DNA from: Gari tellinella
Taxonomy: Eukaryota > Mollusca > Bivalvia > Cardiida > Psammobiidae
DNA length: 64,000 bases
Direction: 5' to 3'
NCBI GenBank assembly: GCA_922989275.2
Contig: OV277874.1
Location: 22,308,154-22,372,153, forward strand
The position numbers and the translations under genes were made by a program. This document shows, in pieces, positions 20,202-30,329 of the stretch; within the stretch, counting starts at the first letter, position 1, and each line of letters begins with the position of its first letter. A model generated the notes under the pieces. It made no database searches and had not been told where the DNA came from. It saw only the letters and a program-made list of their open reading frames with translations.

Positions 20202-20268
20202 TAAGAAATGAATTGCGTACTTCCGGTATTCATGAGGAAATGCAACTTCAATGCTTTTACTAGCAAAG
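20202..20268. repeat. Left terminal inverted repeat of RT element
   Basis: TAAGAAATGAATTGCGTACT to GCTTTTACTAGCAAAGT. It is the inverse of 22717-22784. No clear target-site duplication is seen outside (CACCAT on the left and TATTTATAT on the right). Confidence 0.8.
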
Positions 20269-20338
20269 TGCGTGAAATAAATACGAAAGACTCAAGCAGG
20301 AAACGTAACACAAACAATACATCCACCTCTCAAGCAGA

Positions 20339-20384
20339 ACACACACACACAGTCATACCACAACAAACACACACACACACACGC
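20339..20384 (+). repeat. CA-rich microsatellite in RT element 3' region
   Basis: Two ACACAC runs separated by AGTCATACCACAACAA. The inverted relative at 29255-29315 keeps the same arrangement as GT runs, so the tract belongs to the element. Confidence 0.8.
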
Positions 20385-20909
20385 AATACAATTCCTACAT
20401 CTACACACTAAATAGAAAACAACACGCAAGACAAACATAAAGCAAAGTGAATATAGGAGCCCGCCTTGGTACGGTCAGTGGCAGTCAATAATTAACTATA
20501 AATTAATTAATTATTAACAACCACTGGGGGGTTAAACCTGGGTTTAGGGGCGCCCAACCTCACACTTATCTCCTATATGCACCTATAAAGACGAACAGTG
20601 TACATAAACTATAAACCCTGTTCCACAACCTCACAATCAAAAAGTAAATACATGTAAAACATTTAACAAAAATTATATGACAAGATCATTAGTAACATGG
20701 GAAAGAATTAAACATTCAAGCCCGTGTTAAAAATAACCCACTATGGCAACGGTCAAATTGTACTCAAGCGACTAGTCTGTAGTTACGAGCAACTGTAAGA
20801 CATGGAAGGGTCCAGGGTACGACAGAGAGGGAGGGAAAAAACAAAGCACGAAAATCCGACATAACTCTCCCGGTTAAGGACGGCTTTAGAGATACATTAT
20901 CATGTAGTG

Positions 20910-22734
20910 CTAAGCCCTGTCTGTCGTCGCACAACCAAAGAGGAAAGCATAGTTATCAATTTTAGACTGATCGATAACCAAACGTGAAGTGCGCAGCAAT
21001 ATAGTTGGATCATAATCTTTTTTGAGGAAAAATCTAATACGTTTCACAAATAGGTTTTGAAAATGTATATGTCCAAGAATCTTACGAAGTCTGTAAATCA
21101 CATCACCATAAAACTCCGGATGTGAAATACCTTGCCGCAGAAAAGACTTTAAGTTACATTTATACTTGTTAATGAGAGGAAGATTTCTATAAAAGAATTT
21201 AGAAAATGTTTTACGAAGTTTATGAAATCTGTACCCCTGTTTAAGAAGCTTTTCAGTAATAGTTTTATTACGAATGTGGAAGTCCTCAACAGAGGTACAG
21301 GCCCTAGCAAAGCGAATAAGTTGTGAAATATAAACCCCGTAAGATGTGGAACGGGGAACATCGCCATCTAGATGAGGATAATTTACAATTATTAAATCAA
21401 AATCATCTCGTTTATCGTAAATCTTAGAAGAAACAATTCCGATATTTATAAAAAGATCCAAATCTAAAAATGGTGCCGACAAATTTGACTCGTTTGTTTT
21501 ATTAAGGCGTAGTTCTTTTGGGTAAATAAAAGGAAACAACGTATCAAAAAATGGGTTGTCTATATTAAAAATATCATCTAGATAGCGCGATGTATTGTTA
21601 AAGGCTTTGATCATATCTGCCTGTGTATCAGGTTTTAGACTAAGCATAAAGTCCCTCTCATAACAGTACAAAAACAGGTCTGCGACAAGGGGCGCACAGT
21701 TTGTACCCATAGGAATACCAATCACTTGGCGGTATATGGTACTCCCAAAACGTACATAAATATTACCCGGAAGAAATGTTAGTGATTCACAGACATCGGT
21801 GCAAGTCCACATAGTGTAATGCTTAACCGTGTCATTTGTAAAAAATGCACGATCAGTATTACACGCCAGAAATAGCTTCCTTTCTCTGGCAAAAGTCTTT
21901 TAAATAAGTTGTATAAGTTTAGCTTTTATTAGATTATGAGGTAAGGTAGTATATAGTGTTGAAAAGTCATACGTACTTATATTGCAAGCTTGGTATTTTC
22001 TATATGCAAGCTTCGCCAAAATGTCATTAGAGTTTTTGATAGACCAAAACAGATTAAGTCCAGAATTTTTGTAAGTCTTATCACAATACCTTTGAACATG
22101 TTCTTTGATTTTAATTAAAGACGGTGTTAAAAGTTTGGAAAGCTTAGTAGTAGTACATGCACTTGAATTAGCAATAAAACGAGACTTATAAGGTGTTTTG
22201 TGGAGTTTTGGTATCCAGTACATTGTATGAAGTTTGTGGCATGTAATGTTGACATCAGCTTTTAATTGTTTACATGTATCAAGATGATCAGATACTACAT
22301 TACGCTCCGTTAAATTGGTAGATATATAGGAATTGGTATTCACAAGTTCCTGGTTTAAAGCATCAACATAATGTAATCGTCATACAATTATCACATTATT
22401 GGATGCTTTGTCGGCAGGGACGAGTACATACTTGGAATGAAAGTCTTGTATGCCCTTCTTTAAGTGACGAATGTTAAATTTAGGTTTAGGTGGTAAAAGA
22501 TGGTTATTGGATAAATAGAACGAAATCCGGATATCGATAATATCAAAAATTAATTTATTTTCATTTTGAAAGAGCGTCATTTTCAGCATGTTCTCTTCGG
22601 CACCAGTTGGTACTATAATTATGCAAGGCTTCCGAAATATGATTACGGCAAGTATCGAAATAAATTAAGGCAGGTAATCTAAATTTAGGTCCCTTACCGA
22701 AGGGCTTCTCGCTTAACTTTGCTAGTAAAAGCAT
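20910..22734 (-). pseudogene. Reverse transcriptase pseudogene of the RT element
   Basis: The ATG at 22734 lies inside the terminal repeat. The first segment (22734 to about 22570) reads in one frame and contains FRLPALIYFDTCRNHISEAL. A one-base-type frameshift near 22565-22575 leads to the frame 22589-20910, which holds KYVLVPADKASNN, YWIPKLHKTPYKSRFIANSS, the motif-A region YDFSTLYTTLPH, GIPMGTNCAPLVADLF and the catalytic YLDD (the box with the paired aspartates). Two in-frame stops break it: TGA at 22380-22382 and TAA at 21900-21902. Reading otherwise stays open for about 1.7 kb up to the natural-looking TAG-type end at 20910. The PADK and PKLHK motifs recall Penelope-like RTs. No GIY-YIG endonuclease or other C-terminal domain follows. 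The product would have copied element RNA; this copy cannot make it. Confidence 0.85.
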
Positions 22735-22784
22735 TGGAGTTGCATTTCCTCATGAATAACAGACGTACGCAATTTATTTCTTAT
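22717..22784. repeat. Right terminal inverted repeat of RT element
   Basis: ACTTTGCTAGTAAAAGCATT to CGCAATTTATTTCTTA. On the minus strand it supplies the putative start codon at 22734, so the terminal repeat overlaps the beginning of the coding frame. Confidence 0.8.
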
Positions 22785-23695
22785 ATTTATATTCCATTGT
22801 GAACCAAGAACTGTACATAACCGTGCTAATAGACACTTTGTCCGTTGCTATGCGTTGCCATCGTAGTAACGATCTCCTTATATGGTATGAAAATAGTCCT
22901 AATCACATATCATAATTATTGGATACATTTAGACTTTTAACCGGGGTAACTCTCTCGTTTTGTTTAAAAAACTTTCTGAGACATTTAAAAACACATAAAT
23001 TTACAAAATATTTGTATTATAAGCATCTTCTTAAATATAGGACATCGCCGATTTACTCACACGCCATGTTGCTTGATCGAAAGCAGATACGATGGCTATT
23101 ATTATCGGAATTTCCTTTGCTCACGGTAAGGACATTTAATTACTTATGCTTCACTCATTACCTGATATAATTATTTGATACGTTACGGTTTTTAAAGTTT
23201 GTAATATTATGTATTTCAGCAATATTTATCTGTAAACAATTGACCTCCCAGCACATCCACCCACATCCATTTTAAAACGTTGATGTCGTTGTGTAGACAT
23301 GATAGATCTACACATTGGTGTACACATATTCAGAAACAAATATGAGTTTCAAACAATTAAAGTTGTGATGTAGATTATCTTTTTAGTAAGAATATATTAT
23401 TGGTGACTGAAATTTTCAAACGGAGTGTCAACTCTCCAGTGATAAAGCAGAAAATATGTCTTAACTGGGTCAGTATTATTCCGCGCTAAACCACGCCTTC
23501 ACCACGGAATTCTGGGTAAAGGAAATCTAGTTTAGACTAGTTTTTTAGTCGGCATTCATGAGCTGATACAACTCTATTCTAACATAGTGTTTATATAAGG
23601 AATGTGCAAGGTGAATGTAAATATAATTTAATTAATAAATCAACGTGTCATTGATTACCATTACAAAAATTGAATTTCAGTAAGACCAACTTTAT
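22785..23695. other. Unassigned sequence with possible promoter and first exon
   Basis: There is no recognised repeat over most of this stretch. It contains the start-codon/donor candidate at 23092. An ATAAATAAGG-like AT block precedes the next B element. Confidence 0.35.
23092..23125 (+). CDS. Candidate short first coding exon (speculative)
   Basis: ACGATGG gives A at -3 and G at +4, then the frame MAIIIGISFAH runs to a good donor, CACGGTAAGG, at 23126. The residues IIIGISF would suit the first strand and phosphate loop of an actin/HSP70-type fold, but eleven residues are too few to name a family, and no downstream exon is seen. It could equally be chance. Confidence 0.12.
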
Positions 23696-23696
23696 A

Positions 23697-24341
23697 TATT
23701 GCTCCATGTCTACAACAACACCAAACGGGAGACTCAGATTGTGTGTGTTGTTCGGAAGGAGATGTTATAGGAAGGTCAATTTGCTTACATTGCAAACAGC
23801 TTGAAAACAGATTGTTCGCAGCGTAACACTGCGTCTGATCTGGATTCAAGCTGCTTTTCAATCGTCATTATGCTTCTTCTCTCAAAATGTCCGATTTATA
23901 ATTTGAGAAAAAACACAGATCACAATTTTAAGCAGACGATATTGTAGCCGTAAAAGTTTGGACATAATTGTCTTGTTTAGGGAAAAGCTGCATGCGTTGT
24001 TGTACAGTTAGAGAATCTGTTATTCTTTCCCAATAAACGCGTTTACACTAAAACTATTATTTGCAGTGCATACAGTTTGGAGCCAGATCAGACGCCGGGT
24101 GACCCGGCGTCTGATCAGGCTCCAAACTGTTTGCCACCAAGATAAGCAAGAATTATCAGAATTGACCAAAAGTTGTTCTTTTCTACATTTTAGTGCTTTG
24201 CGTTTGCGTACGTTTGCGTTTAAACGGGAAAGAATAACAGATTCTCCACTGTATGACGTCACTAATGACGTAAGAATAACAGATTCTCCACTGTACGGTG
24301 TTTATCGTTGTTCAGAAGGCCGTTGTAGAGAGGAGCCACTG
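23697..24341 (+). mobile_element. MITE family B, copy B6, interrupted by A20
   Basis: GTCTACAACAACACCAAACG, TTGTGTGTGTTGTTCGGAAG, a palindrome worn to AACAGATTGTTCGCAGCGTAACACTGCG and GCAGACGATATTGTAGCCG are in B order up to 24002. The end CAGAAGGCCGTTGTAGAGAG plus CCACTG resumes at 24296-24341. The break is at TA of GTTGTA, with TA on both sides of A20. Confidence 0.8.
24005..24293 (+). mobile_element. MITE A copy A20 with twin-CRE add-on, nested in B6
   Basis: The A body spans 24005-24251, and the 42-base add-on follows: TATGACGTCACTAATGACGT, then AAGAATAACAGATTCTCC and ACTG. The palindrome tip is GGGTGACCCGG instead of GGGTAACCCGG. Here the add-on is at the GTTTAAACG side. Confidence 0.9.
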
Positions 24342-24717
24342 TATCTGTATGTTAACACTTACAATCCTAATCAAATGACGGTTTGAAATGAACGATATTA
24401 TATTAGATTTAAACTTTAAAGATAAAAGCAGGCATAACTTATTTACAATACGCCATGGCGACCAAGACATTAACACGATCAAGCTCTTCAAAAGTCATAT
24501 GCCATTTATCACTCTATAGAATAATTATCACCAACCATTGCCCAACTAATCAGGATCTGACAAAACAAATTAACAATCCAATCCAAAGCTCGGAACTCTT
24601 TCATAACACTTTGTGGATTTTTATTGAGAGTTACTTTAGATTGTCAAATTCGATTAAAGGATATTTCATTAACTGCTTGCACTCTCTTTCACTATCTTAT
24701 GATAGTTCGTGTAAATG

Positions 24718-24815
24718 CTGCTGGGGTCTTCCTCCACATTTAAATAGCTGGACGTCGCAATTTGACTAAAAAACTGTTAAAAGCGACGTAAAATCATAAC
24801 GTATCAAATAAAATC
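24718..24815 (+). mobile_element. SINE 3' module
   Basis: GCTGGGGTCTTCCTCCACAT, AATAGCTGGACGTCGCAATT and TGTTAAAAGCGACGTAAAAT, then an AAAT-rich tail. The head and body are absent, so it is 5'-truncated or worn. Confidence 0.65.
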
Positions 24816-24884
24816 AAATCTTATTGGTGTTCGGACAGCGCAGTTGTTACTGCTCCAAATTGTCCCTAATGCGTACCACAGAAA

Positions 24885-25091
24885 TGATCAAATACGCCAA
24901 TATTCGCTAAAACTAATATTCCATATACAAACAGTTTGGTAACCCGGCGTCTGATCAGGCTCCAAACTGTTTGCCACCAAGATAAACAAGAATTATCAGA
25001 ATTGTCCAAAAGTTGTTCTTTTCTACGTTTTAGTGTTTTGCGTTTGCGTACGTTTGCGTTTAAACGGGAAAGAATAACAGATTCTCCACTG
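24885..25091 (+). mobile_element. MITE A copy A21, left-truncated
   Basis: The left TIR is missing and the left palindrome arm is gone: CAAACAGTTTGGTAACCCGG is a direct join of the outer arm to the tip. The right arm and right TIR are intact. B-type sequence (CGCTCTCACTGCTGCAATAC, GTCTGCTTTCAAATA) separates it from A22. Confidence 0.8.
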
Positions 25092-25136
25092 TATGTCTGA
25101 CGCTCTCACTGCTGCAATACCGTCTGCTTTCAAATA

Positions 25137-25382
25137 CAGTGGAGAATCTGTTATTCTTTCCCGTTTAAACGCAAACGTACGCAAACGCAAAACACTAAAA
25201 CGTAGAAAAGTACAACTTTTGGACAATTCTGATAATTCATCTTTATCTTGGTGGCAAACAGTTTGGAGCCTGATCAGACGCCGGGTTACCCGGCGTCTGA
25301 TCTGGCTCCAAACTGTTTGTATGGGGAATTATAGTTTTAGCGTAAACGCGTTTATTGGGAAAGAATAACAGATTCTCCACTG
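25137..25382 (-). mobile_element. MITE A copy A22
   Basis: Complete and young: both TIRs CAGTGGAGAATCTG, perfect palindrome, TA on both sides. The arm after the palindrome reads TTTGTATGGGGAATTATAG in place of TTTGCACTGCAAATAATAG. Confidence 0.92.
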
Positions 25383-25399
25383 TAGGTGCATTTTGTTTT

Positions 25400-25605
25400 T
25401 CTTACATAATGGACTTTTTGACAGAAAAAAGTAATGTTGAGTGACACACCGTTTGACTATAGATGAGACGCCGCGTTAAGCAGCGTCTGGTATGGATTCA
25501 AGCTGTGTGCAAATGTAAGTCGATTCCCATCTCTTCAACGATTCCCTCTAAACAACGCACACAATCTTTGTCTCCCGTTGGGTGTTGTTGTGAAAAGGGG
25601 GTTAT
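25400..25605 (-). mobile_element. MITE B copy B7, partial
   Basis: TACATAATGGACTTTTTGAC, a palindrome with GACGCCGCGTTAAGCAGCGTC, TTCCCTCTAAACAACGCACA and TTTGTCTCCCGTTGGGTGTT. Its far terminus is missing. Confidence 0.7.
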
Positions 25606-26079
25606 GTACTATACAGTTTGTGAGCGTGTTTTCTATTCCGGTTAAAGCCATACAATCAAAAGGTAAATTTTATGAAATGTATTGACTGTATAGCATGTGT
25701 AAAATGACAGATGTTTGCAGATTCTCCCAAATAGATTGACCATGAAAGGGTTCAGTGGTTAAACACGACACAGTGGTGATACAACGGTATGAAACGATGT
25801 TTTCAGAGAAGAAGGGGTGGAGAGAGATAGTTAGTCTTTTTTGAAGGATAAATCTATATGTATATGTTAAAATTGTTTTTAAACTGTTGATTATGTGTTA
25901 AATAAAATTGAGGTTATATATAGTTTGGAGCCTGATCTGGTGCGTTTATTGCGAAAGAGCAAGGTAGTATCCATTGTAAGTTGTGCAACCTGTTTTTCTC
26001 TTTTGACTGCCATAATGATGTAATAACCCGTCTAATGTATAAAAAGCATAAAAATTTCGTCTACGTTTACTTATAAAAT

Positions 26080-26222
26080 TTGTATTTTTATGCATTTGGG
26101 ACTTGAAACACTTTGATATGCATGTCAAACAGCTTCGATCCTGATAAGACACGGTGTCTGACCAGAATCCAAACTGTTTACAAATGTCATTTTGATTGCA
26201 TTGACAGTGAAAGGGTTTAAAT
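26080..26222 (-). mobile_element. MITE D remnant D5
   Basis: GCATGTCAAACAGCTTCGAT, CCTGATAAGACACGGTGTCT and CCAGAATCCAAACTGTTTAC keep a shortened palindrome, core GACACGGTGTC, and the end is ACAGTGAAAGGGTTTAAA. Confidence 0.6.
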
Positions 26223-26224
26223 AT

Positions 26225-26540
26225 TCTAATGTGGTATGTAATTAGAAAAATATGTAACCACATTGATTATGATAAATGCATGATTGCATATCTGCAACTT
26301 ATCTGTAATAATCATACTCTTATATTGTCAATGTATCAAGCATTGTGAGGATTACAAAAGGATGTCCAACATATGGCAAGGGTTAATATACAGCTTTATT
26401 ATATACCTACCAATGTTCTGCGCGAAATATTTCTGTATTTTATCGAACAAATACACCTTGACGGATTGAAAATTCCGTATTACCCATGTACCTTGTGTAA
26501 TGGGAAAAGAACGTTTACTGTGTAGTCGAAAGTTCGGAAC
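26225..26540. other. Unassigned AT-rich sequence
   Basis: No repeat family or coding signature is recognised in this AT-rich spacer. Confidence 0.35.
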
Positions 26541-26542
26541 TA

Positions 26543-26747
26543 CAGTAAAACCTCTCTATTACGACCACTAAATTATGTTAAGTATTAGGGTGTTTACGGT
26601 AGGTGACCGCTTAAAGCAAGGTGACAGTGAAACAGAAAGCTCCTTTAGGAGCTTTCTGTTTCACTGTCACCTTGCTTTAAGCTGTCACCTCTCTATTATT
26701 TAATCAATAAGCGTTCGTTTTAGTGGTCGTAATAGCGAGTATTTACT
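26543..26747 (+). mobile_element. MITE family L, complete copy
   Basis: TIRs of about 30 bases: CAGTAAAACCTCTCTATTAC GACCACTAAA and the inverse TTTTAGTGGTCGTAATAGCG, flanked by TA on the left. The central hairpin has arms CTTAAAGCAAGGTGACAGTG and AAACAGAAAGCTCC around TTTA. CAGT and TA fit a Tc1/mariner-type end. The hairpin is a relative of the C hairpin, which lies within TTAA-type ends. Confidence 0.8.
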
Positions 26748-26865
26748 TTCACGCGTCATTCCCCGAAGTGTGACGTATGGGAAATCCAGTTTATTTATAG
26801 TAACGCTCGAAACATTTCTATCGTTTTTCATTTTATTTTTATTATAAGAGGTATATAATAAAAGG

Positions 26866-27020
26866 AACATTACTATACTTTGCATATCTTATGTACCGGA
26901 TCACTCTCGGTGTGTGTGTAAAGGCTATATCCAACTCGACCTTCGGTCTGGTTGGATATAGCCTTTACACACACAACTCGAGTGATCCGGTGCATAAGAT
27001 ATGCAAAGTATAGTAATATT
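26866..27020. repeat. 155-base palindrome
   Basis: Arms ATTACTATACTTTGCATATC, TTATGTACCGGATCACTC and GTGTGTGTAAAGGCTATATC repeat in inverse with a short loop at CTCGACCTTCGGTCTGG. It lies directly beyond family L. No terminal motif or target duplication is obvious, so it may be a foldback element or an inverted duplication. Confidence 0.8.
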
Positions 27021-27038
27021 ACGTTTTTATTAGTAATA

Positions 27039-27395
27039 CAGTGTTCCCTCTCTACAACGACACCTAATGGGAGACACGGATTCTGTTTGTTGTTCGAAGG
27101 CAGTCGTTTTAGATAGGGGAAATTAAGACATTGCTTACATTTGCAAACAGCTTGATCCCAGATCAGACGCGGCGTCTGATCAGGATTCAAGCTGTTTATC
27201 ACTCGTCATTATATTTATTCTATCAAAATCGCCACTTATATGTAACTTTGAGTAAACAGCAGACGATAATTTTAAGCAGACGATATTGCAGCAGTAAAAG
27301 CGTTAGGCATACTTGTCCCGTTTATGAAATTGCGGCAAGGGTCGTTGTAAGGAGGGAGTCGTTGTTGGGAGGTCCGTTGTGGAGAGGGAACACTG
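27039..27395 (+). mobile_element. MITE family B, copy B8
   Basis: A complete 357-base copy: CAGTGTTCCCTCTCTACAAC ... GAGAGGGAACACTG. The palindrome has lost its tip (CAGATCAGACGCGGCGTCTG), a shortened but perfectly paired core. Confidence 0.88.
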
Positions 27396-27399
27396 TTAT

Positions 27400-27715
27400 C
27401 TAGTTGAAAATAAGATTATACGGTGTTCGTTATTTTCGGCTGGCTAAAACAAAAGTATTTTGTAATGACGTAGAGCAGATCTATTTATGAGGATTATGCT
27501 CATCCGAGAGAAAATTGAATTATTGTCCATACGAGAACAATAGGGTTTGTTTATAAACCGAATTATTTACGGTGAATGTACTTTATTTGTTGGGAGTGAA
27601 CACATTTTTGTTATAGAGCGGTATGTAAATGTATCAATCATAATGATTATAAACTTGAATTATAGTGGTCATGGTCATTGACCAACAGTCCCGTAAGAGC
27701 ATATACTAAATTTAT
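27400..27715. other. Unassigned AT-rich sequence
   Basis: Between B8 and B9 there is no recognisable repeat, hairpin or coding frame. Confidence 0.35.
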
Positions 27716-27716
27716 A

Positions 27717-28072
27717 CCGTACTCCCTCTCTACACCGACATCCAATGGGAGACAACAATTGTGCGAATCGTTCGGATGGAGTCGTTATAGTGAGGGAAAC
27801 TTGCTTACATTTACAAACAGCTTGAATCCAGATCAGACGTCGCGTAACGCGGCGTCTGATCGGGATTCAAGCTGTTTGCAACTCATCTTTAAAAAATCTA
27901 TCAAAATGTACATTATATTACTTTGAGAAAAACAGCATACGACAATTTTAAGCAAAATACATTGCAACCGTGAATATATTCGACTTAATTGCCCTGTTAA
28001 GGGAACTGCGACAATGGTCGTAGTGAGGAGGGAGTCGTTGTTGGGAGGACCGTTGTAGGGAGGAAGCAATGT
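27717..28072 (+). mobile_element. MITE family B, copy B9
   Basis: CCGTACTCCCTCTCTACACC to GTAGGGAGGAAGCAATG, with a palindrome GACGTCGCGTAACGCGGCGTC (one arm changed). Separated from B8 by 320 bases in the same orientation. Confidence 0.85.
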
Positions 28073-28168
28073 GGTAGTTACTGCGCAGTGAATTAATGTG
28101 ACAATAACCAAACTAAAACGAAACGTTCAGCAAGTTTAAAGATAGACGGTTTCTTACAATGTGTGGTA

Positions 28169-28356
28169 CAATGTAGACGACGCTGCTATTTCCCATTTAA
28201 ACACAAACGAAACGCGACAATACGTTAAAATGACACTAGTTGGACACTTCCAATTATTCAAGTTAATCTTAGTTGCAAACAGTACACTGTTTGTAAGGGC
28301 AATAATGGTGTTGAAGTATACGCGTTTATTGGGAAGGAACACCGTCTCCACCACTG
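28169..28356 (-). mobile_element. MITE A, old copy A23 with collapsed palindrome
   Basis: CTATTTCCCATTTAAACACA and GGAAGGAACACCGTCTCCAC border it. The palindrome is reduced to GCAAACAGTACACTGTTTGT; the GATCAGACGCCG part is gone. Both outer arms remain, as at 8443-8472. Confidence 0.65.
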
Positions 28357-28374
28357 TATAACTGATTTCTAGTT

Positions 28375-28500
28375 TTTTGAAAAAGATGACCACTTCAATC
28401 AGGCTAACAGTAAACTTTCTGCTTTAAGCAGAAAGTGCCATAGAAGAATGTTGCTTTACTTTGAAAAAGCCTTTAAGCTGCCAGATGGAATTTACATGCG
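28375..28500 (+). mobile_element. Decayed C/L-type hairpin
   Basis: CACTTCAATCAGGCTAACAG, then AAACTTTCTGCTTTAAGCAG and AAAGTGCC, then GCTTTACTTTGAAAAAGC. It contains a small inner palindrome ACTTTCTGCTTTAAGCAGAAAGT. Flanks are lost. Confidence 0.4.
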
Positions 28501-28541
28501 TTTTATTTTTAGGACGGCCCTAGCTTTAGTGTAGAAATACC

Positions 28542-28715
28542 GAGATTCTTGGACATATGCATTTTCAAAACCTATTTGTGAAACGTATTAGATTTTTCCT
28601 CAAAAATGATTATGATCCAACTATATTGCTGCGCACTTCACGTTTGGTTATCGATCAATCTACAATTGATAACTATGCTTTCCTCTTTGGTTGTGCGACG
28701 ACAGACAGGGCTTAG
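28542..28715 (+). pseudogene. C-terminal fragment of the RT element protein
   Basis: The 57 codons are in frame with no stop until TAG. They match the last part of the RT gene at 20910 with three or four amino-acid changes (for example FLKND for FLKKD and DQSTID for DQSKID). It confirms that the natural end of the protein is FGCATTDRA, with no endonuclease domain after it. Confidence 0.8.
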
Positions 28716-29377
28716 CACTACATGATGATGTATCTCTAAAGCCGTCCTTAACCGGGAGAGTTATGTCGGATTTTCGTGCTTTGGTTTTTCCCTCCCTCTC
28801 TGTCGTACCCTAAACCCTCCCATGTCTTACAGTTACTCGTGACTACAGACTATTCGATTGAGTACAATTTGACCGTTGCCATAGTGGGTTATTTTTAACA
28901 CGGGCTTGAATGTTTAATTTTTTCCCGTGTTACTAATAATCCTGTCAGAGAATTTTGTTAGATGTTTTACATGTATTTACTTACTGTGCTGGCGGTCTTT
29001 TTGATTGTAAGGTTGTGGAACAGGGTTTATATTTTATGTACACTGTTCGTCTTTATAGTGAATATAGGAGATAAGTGTGAGGTTGGGCGCCCCTAAACCC
29101 AGGTTTAACCCCCCAGTGGTTGTTAATGATTAATTAATTTATAATTGATTATTGATTGCTACTGACCGTACCAAGGCGGGCTCCTATATTCACTTAGCTT
29201 TATGTTTGTCTTGCGTGTTGTTTTCTATTTAGTGTGTAGATGAAGGAATGGTATTGCGTGTGTGTGTGGTTGTGTGTGTGTGTTTGTTATGGTATGGCTG
29301 TGTGTGTGTTCGGCTTTAGAGATGGGTGTATTGTTTGTGTTGCGTTTCCTGCTTGAGTCTTCTTTCGTATTTATTAT
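28542..29377 (+). mobile_element. 5'-truncated inverted relative of the RT element
   Basis: The sequence matches the minus strand of 21080-20250. It begins within the RT coding frame; 57 codons (LGHMHFQNLFVKRIRFFLK onward) are open to a TAG at 28713-28715. The 3' region with GGTTGGGCGCCCCTAAACCC and GT runs follows. Loss of the 5' end fits target-primed reverse transcription. It stops at CGTATTTATT and lacks the terminal repeat. Confidence 0.85.
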
Positions 29378-29379
29378 CT

Positions 29380-29985
29380 GTTAAAGCAAAGCATTTACTG
29401 CAGAACTAGTCTTACGAATATTGTGCTATTGTAGCTTATCGCTTATATTAAGTAGATCTATTGTATGACACAATTCTGAAAGAGTAGAGAAGATGATTGT
29501 CCCTCTTTCAAAAGAAACTAGACGGTACTCAAGACAATGAGAACAGAACATGGCATATTACAAATATAGACGACGCGTTTTCACCTGAATGCCAAACTGT
29601 GTGAAGCTTGTATTATCCAAAACGCGTTTATTCGGAAAGAATAACGAGTTTTGTACTGTAATTACAATTCATTACAACTCAAAGCAAATAGAATAGAAAA
29701 TGGTGTATTAAATATATACATAACAATAGATGTGATATCCAAAACGTGTTTATTGAGAAAAAATAACGTATTCTCCACTGTATTTTTCGTACATTTTATA
29801 TGTCTTACATCTAGCTATTGACTAGGTTAAGACGTACAACCTTACAAGTGTCAACAATAAAGAGCCGCTAATGCTCTCACTTCTGAAGCCAAACATTACC
29901 ACATCACTTACAATTACGTACAAAGTCTGGAAGTCCCAAGGTAAATGGATTGCTAGCTTATATCGTCGTGTAATGTAATTACAGT
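29380..29985. other. Mostly unassigned, with two solo MITE A ends
   Basis: AACGCGTTTATTCGGAAAGA with TTTGTACTGTA (29618-29660) and AACGTGTTTATTGAGAAAAA with GTATTCTCCACTG (29735-29780) are isolated right ends of A in the same orientation. The remaining sequence shows nothing recognisable. Confidence 0.5.
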
Positions 29986-30150
29986 AAATATGACGTTTAT
30001 TAAATTCCGATAAACGCGCTTATGTTATGCTCAAACAATTATTTCTATTGCGAGCACTTTGAAATCAGATCAGACACCGGATAACCCGGAGTATGCTTTG
30101 GTTGCCAAGTGTTTGTCACCCAAAATTAAACTGATCGTGTAGGGCTTTCA
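29985..30150 (+). mobile_element. MITE A, very old left part
   Basis: CCGATAAACGCGCTTATG, TCAGATCAGACACCGGATAA and CCCGGAGTATGC keep the left arm and tip. The right arm has decayed (TTTGGTTGCCAAGTGTTTG) and both termini are unclear. Confidence 0.5.
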
Positions 30151-30329
30151 CACAATATAATTTATTAAATTGTATCAGACATTTTGACCTGAAAGTATTG
30201 TCCAAAATATCGTTTGAATTCTCCACCATGTAGTGTTTCTATGATCTGGGGAAAAAGAATGTACGTTTTCCTTTTAATTCAATAATTCTAGTACACTATA
30301 GTAATGGATGGTTTTAGATGTTATTTTGT

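Larger units (their letters stand above)
20202..22784 (-). mobile_element. Reverse-transcriptase retroelement with terminal inverted repeats
   Basis: The 2.58-kb unit is read on the minus strand. Terminal inverted repeats of about 67 bases (20202-20268 and 22717-22784) differ at about five positions. They begin TAAGAAAT(G/A)AATTGCGTAC and include CATGAGGAAATGCAACT. Between them is one RT gene (22734-20910), then a 640-base 3' region with TTAATAATTAATTAATT-like and CA-repeat sequence. It lacks LTRs, gag and integrase. An RT with inverted terminal repeats is reminiscent of Penelope-like elements, but the family is not certain. Confidence 0.8.

Noticed and set aside
20208..20411. 67-codon plus-strand frame at the end of the RT element
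   Set aside because: It reads the terminal repeat and a CA microsatellite in the non-coding direction.
21149..21367. Second frame inside the RT gene on the minus strand
   Set aside because: It is a shadow of the RT frame.
20202..22784. RT element as an endogenous retrovirus or LTR retrotransposon
   Set aside because: No LTRs, gag, protease, RNase H or integrase are seen, and the termini are inverted, not direct.
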